Under the pieces are notes generated by a model. It made no database searches. It had not been told where the DNA came from and saw nothing but the letters and a program-made list of their open reading frames with translations. 46,291 bases of DNA from Bradyrhizobium sp. YR681 (GTDB lineage: Bacteria; Pseudomonadota; Alphaproteobacteria; Rhizobiales; Xanthobacteraceae): NCBI RefSeq assembly GCF_000282615.1, contig NZ_AKIY01000304.1, positions 1 through 46,291 on the forward strand, in the 5' to 3' direction. Of this stretch, positions 8,803 to 16,303 are shown one piece after another. The position numbers and the translations under genes were made by a program. Numbering within the stretch: position 1 is the first letter of the stretch; each line of letters begins with the position of its first letter.

Positions 8803-9007
8803 GACGGGTTCCGTTGGCTCGCAGCGCCAGGCGCGCCGCTTCGTGACGGCTCCCTCATTGCAGCGACCGTGCCAACCGCCGGCAAAACTACTCAGGACAC
8901 GATTAGTGTTTTCGGTTCAATGATTTGAGCGATAATCGCGACCGCGCAAATTTTTGCGCCCGAAAGACGCTTTGCCGAAGACACAGCGCCCGCTGAGCAG
9001 GCCAGCC

Positions 9008-9601
9008 TCAGTGCCGCAATGGCTGGTCCATATCTTCCATGCGACGCCAGCCATGCACGATTTGCCGGCCGACGCGGACGAACGCAAAGCAATGGCCGCC
9101 GCCGGCGGGCTGATCGTGGACGCGATCGATGGGATGGCCGGCGATGTGGCAGAACAGCAGCGTGCCGACGGCGCCGTGGCCGACGAAGAGAACGTCGCCC
9201 GCGCGTTTGCGCCCGAGCACCTCGTCTGCCTCACGCACGATGCGCGCCTGCGCGTCCACGGCGCGCTCCCAGCCGCGGACACTGAGATGCGGCTGCGCAA
9301 AGAATTGATCGGCCACCGCTTCGAACTCGACCGGCCTCAGGAAGCCGGTCGCGGAGCGGTCGTTCTCGTGCATGGCCTCGCGGATCTCGATCATGAGGCC
9401 GAGCCTGGCGGCGATGATCTCGGCAGTCTCGATCGCCTTGCGTTCGCCGCTGGAGACGATCTGCGTGGTGTTCGCAAGCCAGCCCGCGCTCGCCGCGGCC
9501 TCGGTGCGCCCGCGGCCGACCGGGCTCAGGCCCCATTGCGGCACCGGCACGGCGGGATCGATCTGCACCTGCGGATGGGTGAGATAGCGGACGATGGACA
9601 T
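9008..9601 (-). CDS. histidine phosphatase (phosphoglycerate mutase-like) family protein
   Basis: The 197-residue protein starts at ATG 9601 (MSIVRYLTHPQV); the frame is open upstream but that part lies in a palindromic repeat. Features of the branch-one histidine phosphatase fold are SSGERKAIETAEI (phosphate-pocket Arg, about 54), the acid in MHENDRSATG and the second active-site His142 in FVGHGAVGT. The usual RHG triplet at the nucleophile is replaced by THP: His9 is kept while the flanking Arg and Gly are lost. The fold is clear, but substrate and even activity are uncertain. It stands alone, with the repeat at 9619 separating it from the extensin-like gene. Confidence 0.85.
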   Translation of the reverse strand: MSIVRYLTHPQVQIDPAVPVPQWGLSPVGRGRTEAAASAGWLANTTQIVSSGERKAIETAEIIAARLGLMIEIREAMHENDRSATGFLRPVEFEAVADQFFAQPHLSVRGWERAVDAQARIVREADEVLGRKRAGDVLFVGHGAVGTLLFCHIAGHPIDRVHDQPAGGGHCFAFVRVGRQIVHGWRRMEDMDQPLRH

Positions 9602-9618
9602 TTCAGTTGACGCGATCG

Positions 9619-9687
9619 TAGCCCGCTTGGAGCGAAGCGGAATGCGGGGACAACGTTCCCGGATTGCGCTTCGCTCCATCCGGGCTG
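9619..9687. repeat. palindromic intergenic repeat (family F)
   Basis: The left arm TAGCCCGCTTGGAGCGAAGC and the right arm GCTTCGCTCCATCCGGGCT are near-complementary around a centre reading GGGGACAACGTTCCC. It fills the gap between two leftward genes. Elements of this look are frequent between genes in Bradyrhizobium; transcribed, it would form a long hairpin. Confidence 0.75.
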
Positions 9688-9700
9688 CTGGCGAACTCGT

Positions 9701-10909
9701 CTAGTCGTCGGCGTACTCGTCTTCTTCCTGCTTGCGCGTCGTGCTCTTGCGCGTTCCGAGCGAGCCGGTGATGGTGGGGTCGCGCCGGCCGGCGTAAGGG
9801 TTGCGCTGCTGGGCGCGGCCCGCGACCTCTTCGCCGGAGACGGCGGCAGGCTGGCAGATCAGCCGGCGGCTGGCGCGGCGCATCAGATCGACATGGATGT
9901 GATCGTAATGATAGACGTTCGATCCCGGCGCCAGCACCGTGGTGAAATGCACGCAGGCGCCCGACTGCACGTCGCGCAAGAAGCCCTGCTCTTCCGGCAT
10001 GCCGCGCCAGCCGTCCTTGACGGTGACGCGCCGGCCGTCGGCGAGCACGAAGGCGGCGATGTCGAGCGCATTGCCGAAGGCATGCTCCGAAATGTGGGCA
10101 TGCGAGTTGCCGTTCATGCCGCGGCAGGAATAGGCGGAGATCTGCTTGATCTCGGCGACGCGGGCGCCGAACCAGCGCATCGCCGAGGGCTGCACGGTGT
10201 CGGCGAGCCAGCGGTCGAGCTCGGACACGATCGGACAGGCCAGCGTCGCAGTCGGCTTGATCGCGACCGGGCCGACGGCGGTGACGGGATTGCCCTGCGC
10301 GGGACCAAGGCGCGGCAGCGGTTGCGGCGCCGGCGGCTGCGAATATGGCGCCGCCGACCGGGCCGGATAGCTCGGCGCATTCATGTAGCGCGCGGCGCTC
10401 GCGGCATCGGCGCCCTCCGGCGGCAGATCGATCTCGTCGTCCTGCGGCGCCACGCCGGGCGCGTTCAGCGGCATCGGGCCGGGCGAGGCGCCATAGCCGG
10501 CAGGCTGGCGCACCGCGCTCTCGGGATAGTTTGGCCGTTGCGGATAGGGCGATGCCGGAGCGATCTGGCCCTGCGGATAGTTCGGTCGCGGCTGCGTCAC
10601 CGGCCAACGCGGCTGGCCGCCGACGCTCCCCGGCGGACGCAGCTCCTCGTCGGCAAAGCCGTAGCTGCTCGAGGGCTCGCCGATGGCGGCGACCTTGAGC
10701 GGATACTCGGCGCCGCACATGCCGGGCCCCGAGATCGGGTCGATACGGACGATGTCCGCACTTTCCTTGACCGCTCCCGATTTCAGGCAAGCGGCTTCGG
10801 CCTCGGCCCGCCACGGTTCGCGCTCGGCCTGGAAAAAGCCGCGTCCGCAACCCGCAAGCGAAACAAGGACGATGGAGCCGACGAGATACAAACGAACTCC
10901 GCGCGTCAT
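9701..10909 (-). CDS. extensin-like C-terminal domain lipoprotein
   Basis: This 402-residue envelope protein has a lipoprotein signal: a hydrophobic N-terminus ending in the lipobox LAGC at about 18-21. Residues 60-220 are a Pro/Gln/Ala-rich low-complexity linker. The C-terminal 200 residues form the extensin-like domain (Pfam Extensin-like_C type), with CPIVSELDRWL, ISAYSCRGMNGN, SEHAFGNALDIAAF and HYDHIHVDL. The His/Asp pattern in those last two motifs resembles the zinc site of D-Ala-D-Ala carboxypeptidase/LAS peptidases, suggesting a cell-wall peptidase, but this is inference. It is monocistronic and transcribed leftwards. Confidence 0.88.
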   Translation of the reverse strand: MTRGVRLYLVGSIVLVSLAGCGRGFFQAEREPWRAEAEAACLKSGAVKESADIVRIDPISGPGMCGAEYPLKVAAIGEPSSSYGFADEELRPPGSVGGQPRWPVTQPRPNYPQGQIAPASPYPQRPNYPESAVRQPAGYGASPGPMPLNAPGVAPQDDEIDLPPEGADAASAARYMNAPSYPARSAAPYSQPPAPQPLPRLGPAQGNPVTAVGPVAIKPTATLACPIVSELDRWLADTVQPSAMRWFGARVAEIKQISAYSCRGMNGNSHAHISEHAFGNALDIAAFVLADGRRVTVKDGWRGMPEEQGFLRDVQSGACVHFTTVLAPGSNVYHYDHIHVDLMRRASRRLICQPAAVSGEEVAGRAQQRNPYAGRRDPTITGSLGTRKSTTRKQEEDEYADD

Positions 10910-11099
10910 GCACGCAGGTTCGGTGAATTTACTTAAAGACTCTTCAACACGTTGATTTCAGTGTTCTTTAACCATGACGGGCGCGGCAACGCCGGCGGCT
11001 GCCGAAGATGAGCGACAGCAAGGCTGACTTTTTCGAAAGCGCACTTTCTGTTAACCATGAATCTGCGCGTCAGGCAGCGCGCATGGAGGGAGCCACCTC

Positions 11100-11183
11100 A
11101 TGACGTTCGCCGGGAGACTGAGTGTAGTCACCGCGTACCTCGCCATGGCCTTTGTCGGCGCCATCGTGCTCGGCATGATCTAG
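11100..11183 (+). CDS. 27-residue single-span membrane peptide
   Basis: A short gene encodes MTFAGRLSVVTAYLAMAFVG followed by AIVLGMI. A strong Shine-Dalgarno (GGAGGGAG, 11085-11092) lies seven bases before the ATG. Residues 9-27 form one continuous hydrophobic helix, with a positively charged N-terminal side, as in small inner-membrane peptides. Function is unknown. The clear ribosome binding site and the compact reading frame are the reasons for calling it. Confidence 0.7.
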   Translation: MTFAGRLSVVTAYLAMAFVGAIVLGMI

Positions 11184-11260
11184 ATTTTACCAACGGCATT
11201 GCCAGTTCGCCCGGCGCTTCCAGCCACCCGGCGTTTTGCTGCGTGCCAAATCCTGCGACG

Positions 11261-12124
11261 CTACGACCTTGCGCCCCACGACCGCGACGTCGTGACCATC
11301 TGATCACGCGGCTCCTCGACGCGCGTCCAGTCGTTGCCGGAGCACCAGAAGCGGCCGATCGCGCAGGCTTCGACGTAGAGCTTGCCGGAGCTCTTCAGCG
11401 TCATCGTGCCATAATAGGTGTTGCCGCTGGAGCGGCTGTAGATGCTGCCGGTCCAGGAATCGTGCGACTTCGACTTCATGTTGACGAGCACGCTCTCGCC
11501 GCGGCTCGACGTCTCGGTCAGCACGTAGCCGCACAGCGCGGGGCCGCAGCGTTCGATGCGGACCAGGCCCTTGGCGCCGTCGCTCTCCCATTGCCCGAGC
11601 GGCAGATAGGCAGACTCATCGTCGCTGCGCTTCGCGCTGGTTTGGGCAGGCCTGATCTCGGGGTCCGCAGCCGGCGGCTCCATCCGCGGCGGGTCGAGCG
11701 TCATGGTCTTCGGTGGATCCAGGCGTGACAGCTCCACCCGCGGCGGATTGGGGCTCAGCGCCTCCAGTTTTGGCGCCGGCGGCGGTGCGACGGGCTGTGA
11801 TGCCGCAGCAGCCAGGACCGGGGCCGGCGGTGCCGGTGGCGGGGCGACGACGGTCGCTTGCACTGGCCTCGCCGGAGCAACCGGCTGCGGCGCCTGAACC
11901 ACCGGTGCGGGCGCAGGCGGCGGGGCGGATGCCGCGCCGGCATCGTCCGTCGACCGGAAGCTGCGGCTGGACACCGAAACGCATGATGTGGAGCGGCAAT
12001 TGCGCGGCGCTTCGACATGGAACCGGTGGCCGCCGATCGAGAAGGCGTAGGAGCCGGCCTGCGCCGAGGGTGCCATCGCGGTCAGTGCGATCACGATGCC
12101 AAGCGAAGTCACAAGCCGCGTCAT
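11261..12124 (-). CDS. secreted DUF2147 protein, paralogue A
   Basis: The 287-residue product starts at ATG 12124, with GATGGAGG as ribosome binding site. A signal peptide (about 1-22) is followed by a small domain with two cysteines (HRFHVEAPRNCRSTSCVSV), a long Pro/Ala linker (about 60-165) and a C-terminal DUF2147 domain. That domain reads LGQWES, RIERCGPALCGYVL, SVLVNMK, WTGSIYS, TMTLKS, VEACAIGRFWC and WTRVE. DUF2147 proteins are small periplasmic beta-barrel proteins of uncertain role. It is divergent from a paralogue of the same three-part architecture that starts 194 bp away. Confidence 0.87.
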   Translation of the reverse strand: MTRLVTSLGIVIALTAMAPSAQAGSYAFSIGGHRFHVEAPRNCRSTSCVSVSSRSFRSTDDAGAASAPPPAPAPVVQAPQPVAPARPVQATVVAPPPAPPAPVLAAAASQPVAPPPAPKLEALSPNPPRVELSRLDPPKTMTLDPPRMEPPAADPEIRPAQTSAKRSDDESAYLPLGQWESDGAKGLVRIERCGPALCGYVLTETSSRGESVLVNMKSKSHDSWTGSIYSRSSGNTYYGTMTLKSSGKLYVEACAIGRFWCSGNDWTRVEEPRDQMVTTSRSWGARS

Positions 12125-12318
12125 CGGCGCCTCCATCTGTGTCGCGACGAGATTACGCGGGATACGCGGCGGCTGAATGTGCGCTGCCTCACCCATCGGC
12201 AGTGGCCCCCTTGTGACGCCCGTCACGGAAGGCGCGGCCAGACCGGCCTAGGGTCGAACCACGCTTCATCCACCAGCGACTTCGTCCATATCGGGACCCG
12301 CATTTTTCGGAGGTTGTC

Positions 12319-13095
12319 ATGAACAAGCTCACCATCGCCGCCGCCGCGCTCTTCCTCGCTTCGACCGCCGCAGCCCATGCCGGCAATACGATCTCGTTCC
12401 AGATCGAGGGCCAGCACATCCGCATCGAGACCCCGCGCAACTGTGCCTCGCTCAATTGCGTGACCATCGTGGCGCCGGGCCTGTCGGACAAGCCGATCAA
12501 GCTGAACAACATCAACCTCAAGGGCCTCGGCGGCTCCAAGGACGACGATGCCGACACCACGCCGGCTCCGGCCACCACCACCGCGCAGCCCGCACCGGCC
12601 CGCGTGCAGCCGCAGGCGCCTGTGCCAGCGACCGCGCCGGCCGCCCCCGCCGTTGCTCCCGCCGCTCCGGCAACCACCATCGCCGCCGCGCCGCCCGTCG
12701 ACACAACGGCGCAGCCTGCGCCGGTTGCAGCTCCCGCTCCGGCCGCGGCTGCGCCCGCTCCTGCTTATGTGCCCGCTCCGGCTCCGGTTGCCGCTGCGCC
12801 GGTGCAAGCCGCCAACACGCCGATCGGCGTCTGGGCGACCGAAGAGAACAAGGGCAATGTCCGTGTCGAACAGTGCGGCGCCAATCTCTGCGGTTATGCC
12901 GAGAAGACCAACGAGCGCATCCTGATCAACATGAAGCCCGATGGCGCCAAGTGGAGCGGCCGCATCCACGATCCCGACTCCGGCCGCAATTACGACTCGA
13001 CGATCGCGATGAAGGGCCCGAATGCGATGCGCGTGCAGGGCTGCGCCTTCGGCGGCATGTTCTGCGGCGGCCAGACCTGGAAGCGCGTGAGCTGA
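12319..13095 (+). CDS. secreted DUF2147 protein, paralogue B
   Basis: This 258-residue protein has a strong ribosome binding site (CGGAGG) and a signal peptide cut near AHA-GN (residue 21). The N-terminal domain HIRIETPRNCASLNCVTIV shares the PRNCxSxxCV motif with its divergent neighbour. A linker of about 90 residues made almost only of Pro, Ala and Thr follows, then DUF2147: GVWATEENKGNVRVEQCG, LCGYAEKT, ILINMKPDG, WSGRIHDPDSG, VQGCAFGGMFCGG and WKRVS. Secretion to the periplasm is clear; the function is not. A good hairpin terminator follows at 13141. Confidence 0.88.
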   Translation: MNKLTIAAAALFLASTAAAHAGNTISFQIEGQHIRIETPRNCASLNCVTIVAPGLSDKPIKLNNINLKGLGGSKDDDADTTPAPATTTAQPAPARVQPQAPVPATAPAAPAVAPAAPATTIAAAPPVDTTAQPAPVAAPAPAAAAPAPAYVPAPAPVAAAPVQAANTPIGVWATEENKGNVRVEQCGANLCGYAEKTNERILINMKPDGAKWSGRIHDPDSGRNYDSTIAMKGPNAMRVQGCAFGGMFCGGQTWKRVS

Positions 13096-13140
13096 CACCG
13101 ACCACATCGCGGCTGACAAGCCTTCTTGTTCTTATCATGG

Positions 13141-13172
13141 CGCCACGTCCCTGACACCGGGACGTGGCGTTT
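13141..13172 (+). terminator. hairpin terminator after DUF2147 paralogue B
   Basis: CGCCACGTCCC and GGGACGTGGCG form a perfect 11-bp stem around a seven-base loop, followed by a short TTT. It lies 45 bp past the stop codon and reads as a Rho-independent terminator with a weak U tract. Confidence 0.75.
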
Positions 13173-13273
13173 GAACATTCACCTCCCCCGTGCGACACAT
13201 GTTCATCCGCCATTCAGCCTGATGCGGCTGATATCGGCGGACCTCGCCTTGCGTTCTCACCGGGACTTCATTC

Positions 13274-14605
13274 GTGGCTTTGATGGTGGCTTGGCGCCGC
13301 TTCGTGTTTGCTGTTGCGCTGCTGGCCATGCCGCTGGCCGGCGCGACCGCCGCATCGGCGTCCGAGACGATCGAGCTTGCGCAGGCACAGCCGCAAGCAC
13401 AGCCGACGCCGGCGCCCTCCCCGGCGCCAGCGGCGTCCCCGGCACCGACTGCGGATACGCAACCCGCCGCCGTCGAGCCGATCGGCAACGTCGCGACCGT
13501 CACGGGAATCGCGACCGTGATCCGCGACAGGAATTCCTATCCGCTGCGGGTGCGCGACGACATCTATCTCAACGACATCGTCCAGACCTCGTCGAACTCC
13601 GCGCTCGGCATCACCTTCAACGACGCGACCACGTTCAATCTCTCCGCCAGCGCCAAGATCACCATCGACAATTACGTCTATGAGGACGGCGGCAAGCAGA
13701 ATTCGGCGATCTTCGACATCGGCAAGGGCACGGTGGCCTTCGTGGCGGCGGCGGTGGCGAAGACCGGCGACATGAAGATCGCGACGCCGACCGCCACGCT
13801 CGGCATCCGCGGCACCACCGGCGTCGTCGACGTGCCCGAAGGCGCGGCAGCCAACGCCGCGAACAACGTCAACATCAAGCTCTATCCCGACGCCGACGGC
13901 CGGGTCGGCCACATCGAGGTCAACGACCGCAGCAGCGGCACGCGGCTCGGCGCGCTGACACAGGCTGCGAGTGGTTTTGCGATCCGCCCGGGTAGCGGCG
14001 GCGCAGGCGGCATGCGCTTTGCCGCCGTGCCGATCACGATCGCCCCGCAGCAGATCGCGCGCGACCGCGGCTTCGTCAGCCAGGTGCATCTGGCCCAGAC
14101 CACGGGACGGCAGATCATCACCGAGCAGCGCGACTTCCGCCGCGCCAATCCGGCCGCGATCAGCCGCATTCCGCGGCCGGCGCAGCCGCCGCAACAGCAG
14201 CAATTGCGGCCCAACACTGCGCCTGGCCAGCCGGGCGCGCCGAACCGCCAGGGGGCCCAGCCGCAACGGCGCGGCGAAGGCGGCGCAGTGCAGCCGGGCA
14301 ATCCGCGCGCGGATCGACCGGCAGGCGTGCCGCGTACCGGACCCGGCGCGACACCCGGCAGCCCGCCGCCGGCGCGGCCGGCGCGCACGGGACGGACTCC
14401 GGTCGAGCCGGGCGGAGCTGTGCCGCTTCCGCCTGGCGGGACCACGGCACCGCAGCCCGGCAGGCCGCCGCGCGCCGGCATCGAGCCAGGCCGCGCGGCC
14501 GGCGCTCCGCCACCGAGCGTACGCCCGGGCGCAATGCCGCAACGCTTGCCCGCCGCGCCGCGCAAGCCGGCACCGGCTCCGAAGGAGAAGAAGGAGCGGC
14601 GGTGA
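13274..14605 (+). CDS. FecR-domain secreted protein with Pro-rich tail
   Basis: The 443-residue product can start at GTG 13274 or ATG 13283; neither has a strong ribosome binding site. A signal peptide (cleavage near residue 30) precedes a Pro/Ala/Gln linker. A FecR domain occupies about 70-210: GNVATVTGIATVIRDR, LYLND-type YLNDIVQTSSNSALGITF, NLSASAKITIDNYVY and TPTATLGIRGTTGVV. From about 285 to the end it is extremely rich in Pro, Arg, Gln and Gly and ends in Lys/Arg, probably disordered. FecR domains occur in anti-sigma sensors and in free periplasmic proteins. This one lacks a cytoplasmic sigma-binding segment and has no sigma-factor neighbour, so it is the free type with unknown role. 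Confidence 0.85.
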   Translation: MALMVAWRRFVFAVALLAMPLAGATAASASETIELAQAQPQAQPTPAPSPAPAASPAPTADTQPAAVEPIGNVATVTGIATVIRDRNSYPLRVRDDIYLNDIVQTSSNSALGITFNDATTFNLSASAKITIDNYVYEDGGKQNSAIFDIGKGTVAFVAAAVAKTGDMKIATPTATLGIRGTTGVVDVPEGAAANAANNVNIKLYPDADGRVGHIEVNDRSSGTRLGALTQAASGFAIRPGSGGAGGMRFAAVPITIAPQQIARDRGFVSQVHLAQTTGRQIITEQRDFRRANPAAISRIPRPAQPPQQQQLRPNTAPGQPGAPNRQGAQPQRRGEGGAVQPGNPRADRPAGVPRTGPGATPGSPPPARPARTGRTPVEPGGAVPLPPGGTTAPQPGRPPRAGIEPGRAAGAPPPSVRPGAMPQRLPAAPRKPAPAPKEKKERR

Positions 14606-14658
14606 CGGTGCTACCTCCTCACCATGAGGATCAACGTCGCTCGCACCGCTCTTTCCTC

Positions 14659-14739
14659 CGTCATTGCGAGCGCAGCGAAGCAATCCAGAGTCCCTCCACG
14701 GAAAGATTCTGGATTGCTTCGCTACGCTCGCAATGACGA
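14659..14739. repeat. palindromic repeat family A, copy 1
   Basis: CGTCATTGCGAGCGCAGCGA and a near-complementary right arm ending GCTCGCAATGACGA enclose a short centre; CAATCCAGA and TCTGGATTG are the inner arms. Two further copies lie at 38693 and 46213. It separates the FecR gene from the NUDIX gene and may act as a bidirectional hairpin. Confidence 0.88.
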
Positions 14740-14764
14740 CTTGGAGACAACGCGCGATGACAAC

Positions 14765-15376
14765 TCACGCCTCGCCGCGCAGCCACGCCCTCACCTTTTG
14801 CAGCAGCCCGTGGCGCAGCTCGTCGACCGAAGCGGCTTCGGCTGGCGTCAGCGCCTGCAAGGCCGCATCGACGTCGTCGGTGACAGGCGCCGTCGGCTCT
14901 GAAGGGCGCGCGGGCGCATCCGGCAGCCCCGAAGCGGCGAGCGCGATGGGACCGACCTGGATCAGGAACGCGCGCTCATATTCCCGCGACAGGCGCGCGA
15001 TTGCGTCCTCCAGCGTCAGCCAGTCGACCGCCTTGATATCGTTCATCAGCTTGCGGACAGGACCGCCATTGGCCTCCATCCGCCAGAAATGCACGGCCTT
15101 GGAGCGCCCGCCGGACTGGTAGACCAGCGTGCCCAGAAATTCGTGGATGGCGACCTCGTGGCCGGTCTCTTCGAGCACTTCGCGGTGCGCGGCCTGCTTC
15201 GGCGTTTCGCCGTCGTCGAGCTTGCCCTTGGGCAAGACCCATTCGTTGCGCTTGCGCTGGCGCACGATCGCGAACAGCGGCGGCGCACCACGCCGCAGCA
15301 CAATCCCACCCGCCGCCAGTACCGGCGCCCGCGCCATCACCGAATCCGTATCGATCGAACCGTCCCCGCCGACCAT
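14765..15376 (-). CDS. NUDIX hydrolase
   Basis: This 203-residue protein has the full Nudix box at about residues 51-73: GKLDDGETPKQAAHREVLEE followed by TGHEV, with all metal-binding Glu residues. It should cleave a nucleoside diphosphate linked to another group. The core LAAGGIVLRRG and EWVLPKGKL resembles MutT/diadenosine-polyphosphate-type members, and the C-terminal 60 residues are an extra helical tail. It follows phosphatidylserine decarboxylase after 28 bp on the same strand, so co-transcription is likely. ATG 15337 (MARAPVL) is an alternative start; neither start has a clear ribosome binding site. Substrate not assigned. Confidence 0.88.
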   Translation of the reverse strand: MVGGDGSIDTDSVMARAPVLAAGGIVLRRGAPPLFAIVRQRKRNEWVLPKGKLDDGETPKQAAHREVLEETGHEVAIHEFLGTLVYQSGGRSKAVHFWRMEANGGPVRKLMNDIKAVDWLTLEDAIARLSREYERAFLIQVGPIALAASGLPDAPARPSEPTAPVTDDVDAALQALTPAEAASVDELRHGLLQKVRAWLRGEA

Positions 15377-15404
15377 ATAAGCGGCGGGGACGGCGGATTG
15401 AAGG

Positions 15405-16268
15405 CTAGTTTCTTCTCAGCAGCGCCTGACCGGCGCGAATGCGCGAGCCTTCGGCGATGCCTTCGCAGAAGGCAAAATCGCCGGGCGCGAGGATGATGAT
15501 GGTCGAGCCGTGCTCGAACCAGCCGAGCTCCTCGCCCTTGGTCACATCGACATCGCAGGGGAAGTTGACCGGGCCGCGTGTCTGCGCATTCAGCACCATG
15601 TCGAGGAAGTGCAACCGGATGCTCGCGACCAGGATCGCTGCAACCGGCACCAGCGTCACGGCTTCGCCTGAGCTGAGGTGAGTCCGGATCACCGCGCGCT
15701 CGTTCTTGCAGAACAGACGCTCGACCCGCTTCAACGCGATCGGGTTGACGTTCCAGACATCGCCATGGATCAGCGTGACGCGCTCGATATGCGCATCGAA
15801 GGGCGCGTGGAAGCGGTGATACATGCTCGAGGTCAGCCGCAGCGTGACGAAGCTTCCATTGCGGTGCTGGTCGACCAGCGCGGAATCGCCGAGCAGGTCG
15901 AGCAGCGAATAGGGCGCGCCCTTGACCTGGAACAGCTCGGTGTCGGCGATCCTGCCATGGGCACCGACGATGCCGTCGGACGGGCTGGCGACGACGGAAT
16001 GGTCCGGATCGAACGGCCGCAGGCCCGGCTTGAGCTCGCGGGTGAAGCAGTCGTGCAGGCTCCTGAAATGAGTTTTCTTCGCCTCAGACAGATCGAGGTC
16101 GGAGAACAGCTTCCACAGCGCGATCGAGACGTCCCGCACCAGTGGGTTCTCGATCTTGGAGAACCAACCCATGAAGCGGGTCAGCGCGGCGCGGGGGATG
16201 CGGTTGGTCAACAGGAAGTTGAGGTCTTCCTGCTGGGTGAAAGAGGCGATGAGGGCTTTGACTGTCAT
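15405..16268 (-). CDS. psd: phosphatidylserine decarboxylase proenzyme
   Basis: This 287-residue enzyme converts phosphatidylserine to phosphatidylethanolamine at the inner membrane. The self-cleavage site is HGST at 253-256 (LGST in E. coli), where the Ser becomes the pyruvoyl group. SPSDG (95-99) and YHRFH (150-154) provide the Asp and His of the self-processing triad. The length fits the longer, E. coli-like class rather than the short Sinorhizobium type. The gene is divergent from the class III aminotransferase, with only 35 bp between the starts. Phosphatidylserine synthase is not in this window, but a phosphatidylethanolamine methyltransferase candidate lies at 19177. Confidence 0.95.
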   Translation of the reverse strand: MTVKALIASFTQQEDLNFLLTNRIPRAALTRFMGWFSKIENPLVRDVSIALWKLFSDLDLSEAKKTHFRSLHDCFTRELKPGLRPFDPDHSVVASPSDGIVGAHGRIADTELFQVKGAPYSLLDLLGDSALVDQHRNGSFVTLRLTSSMYHRFHAPFDAHIERVTLIHGDVWNVNPIALKRVERLFCKNERAVIRTHLSSGEAVTLVPVAAILVASIRLHFLDMVLNAQTRGPVNFPCDVDVTKGEELGWFEHGSTIIILAPGDFAFCEGIAEGSRIRAGQALLRRN

Positions 16269-16303
16269 GAATCTGTCAGCTCGCAGTATTAGCGCTTGTT
16301 GTC

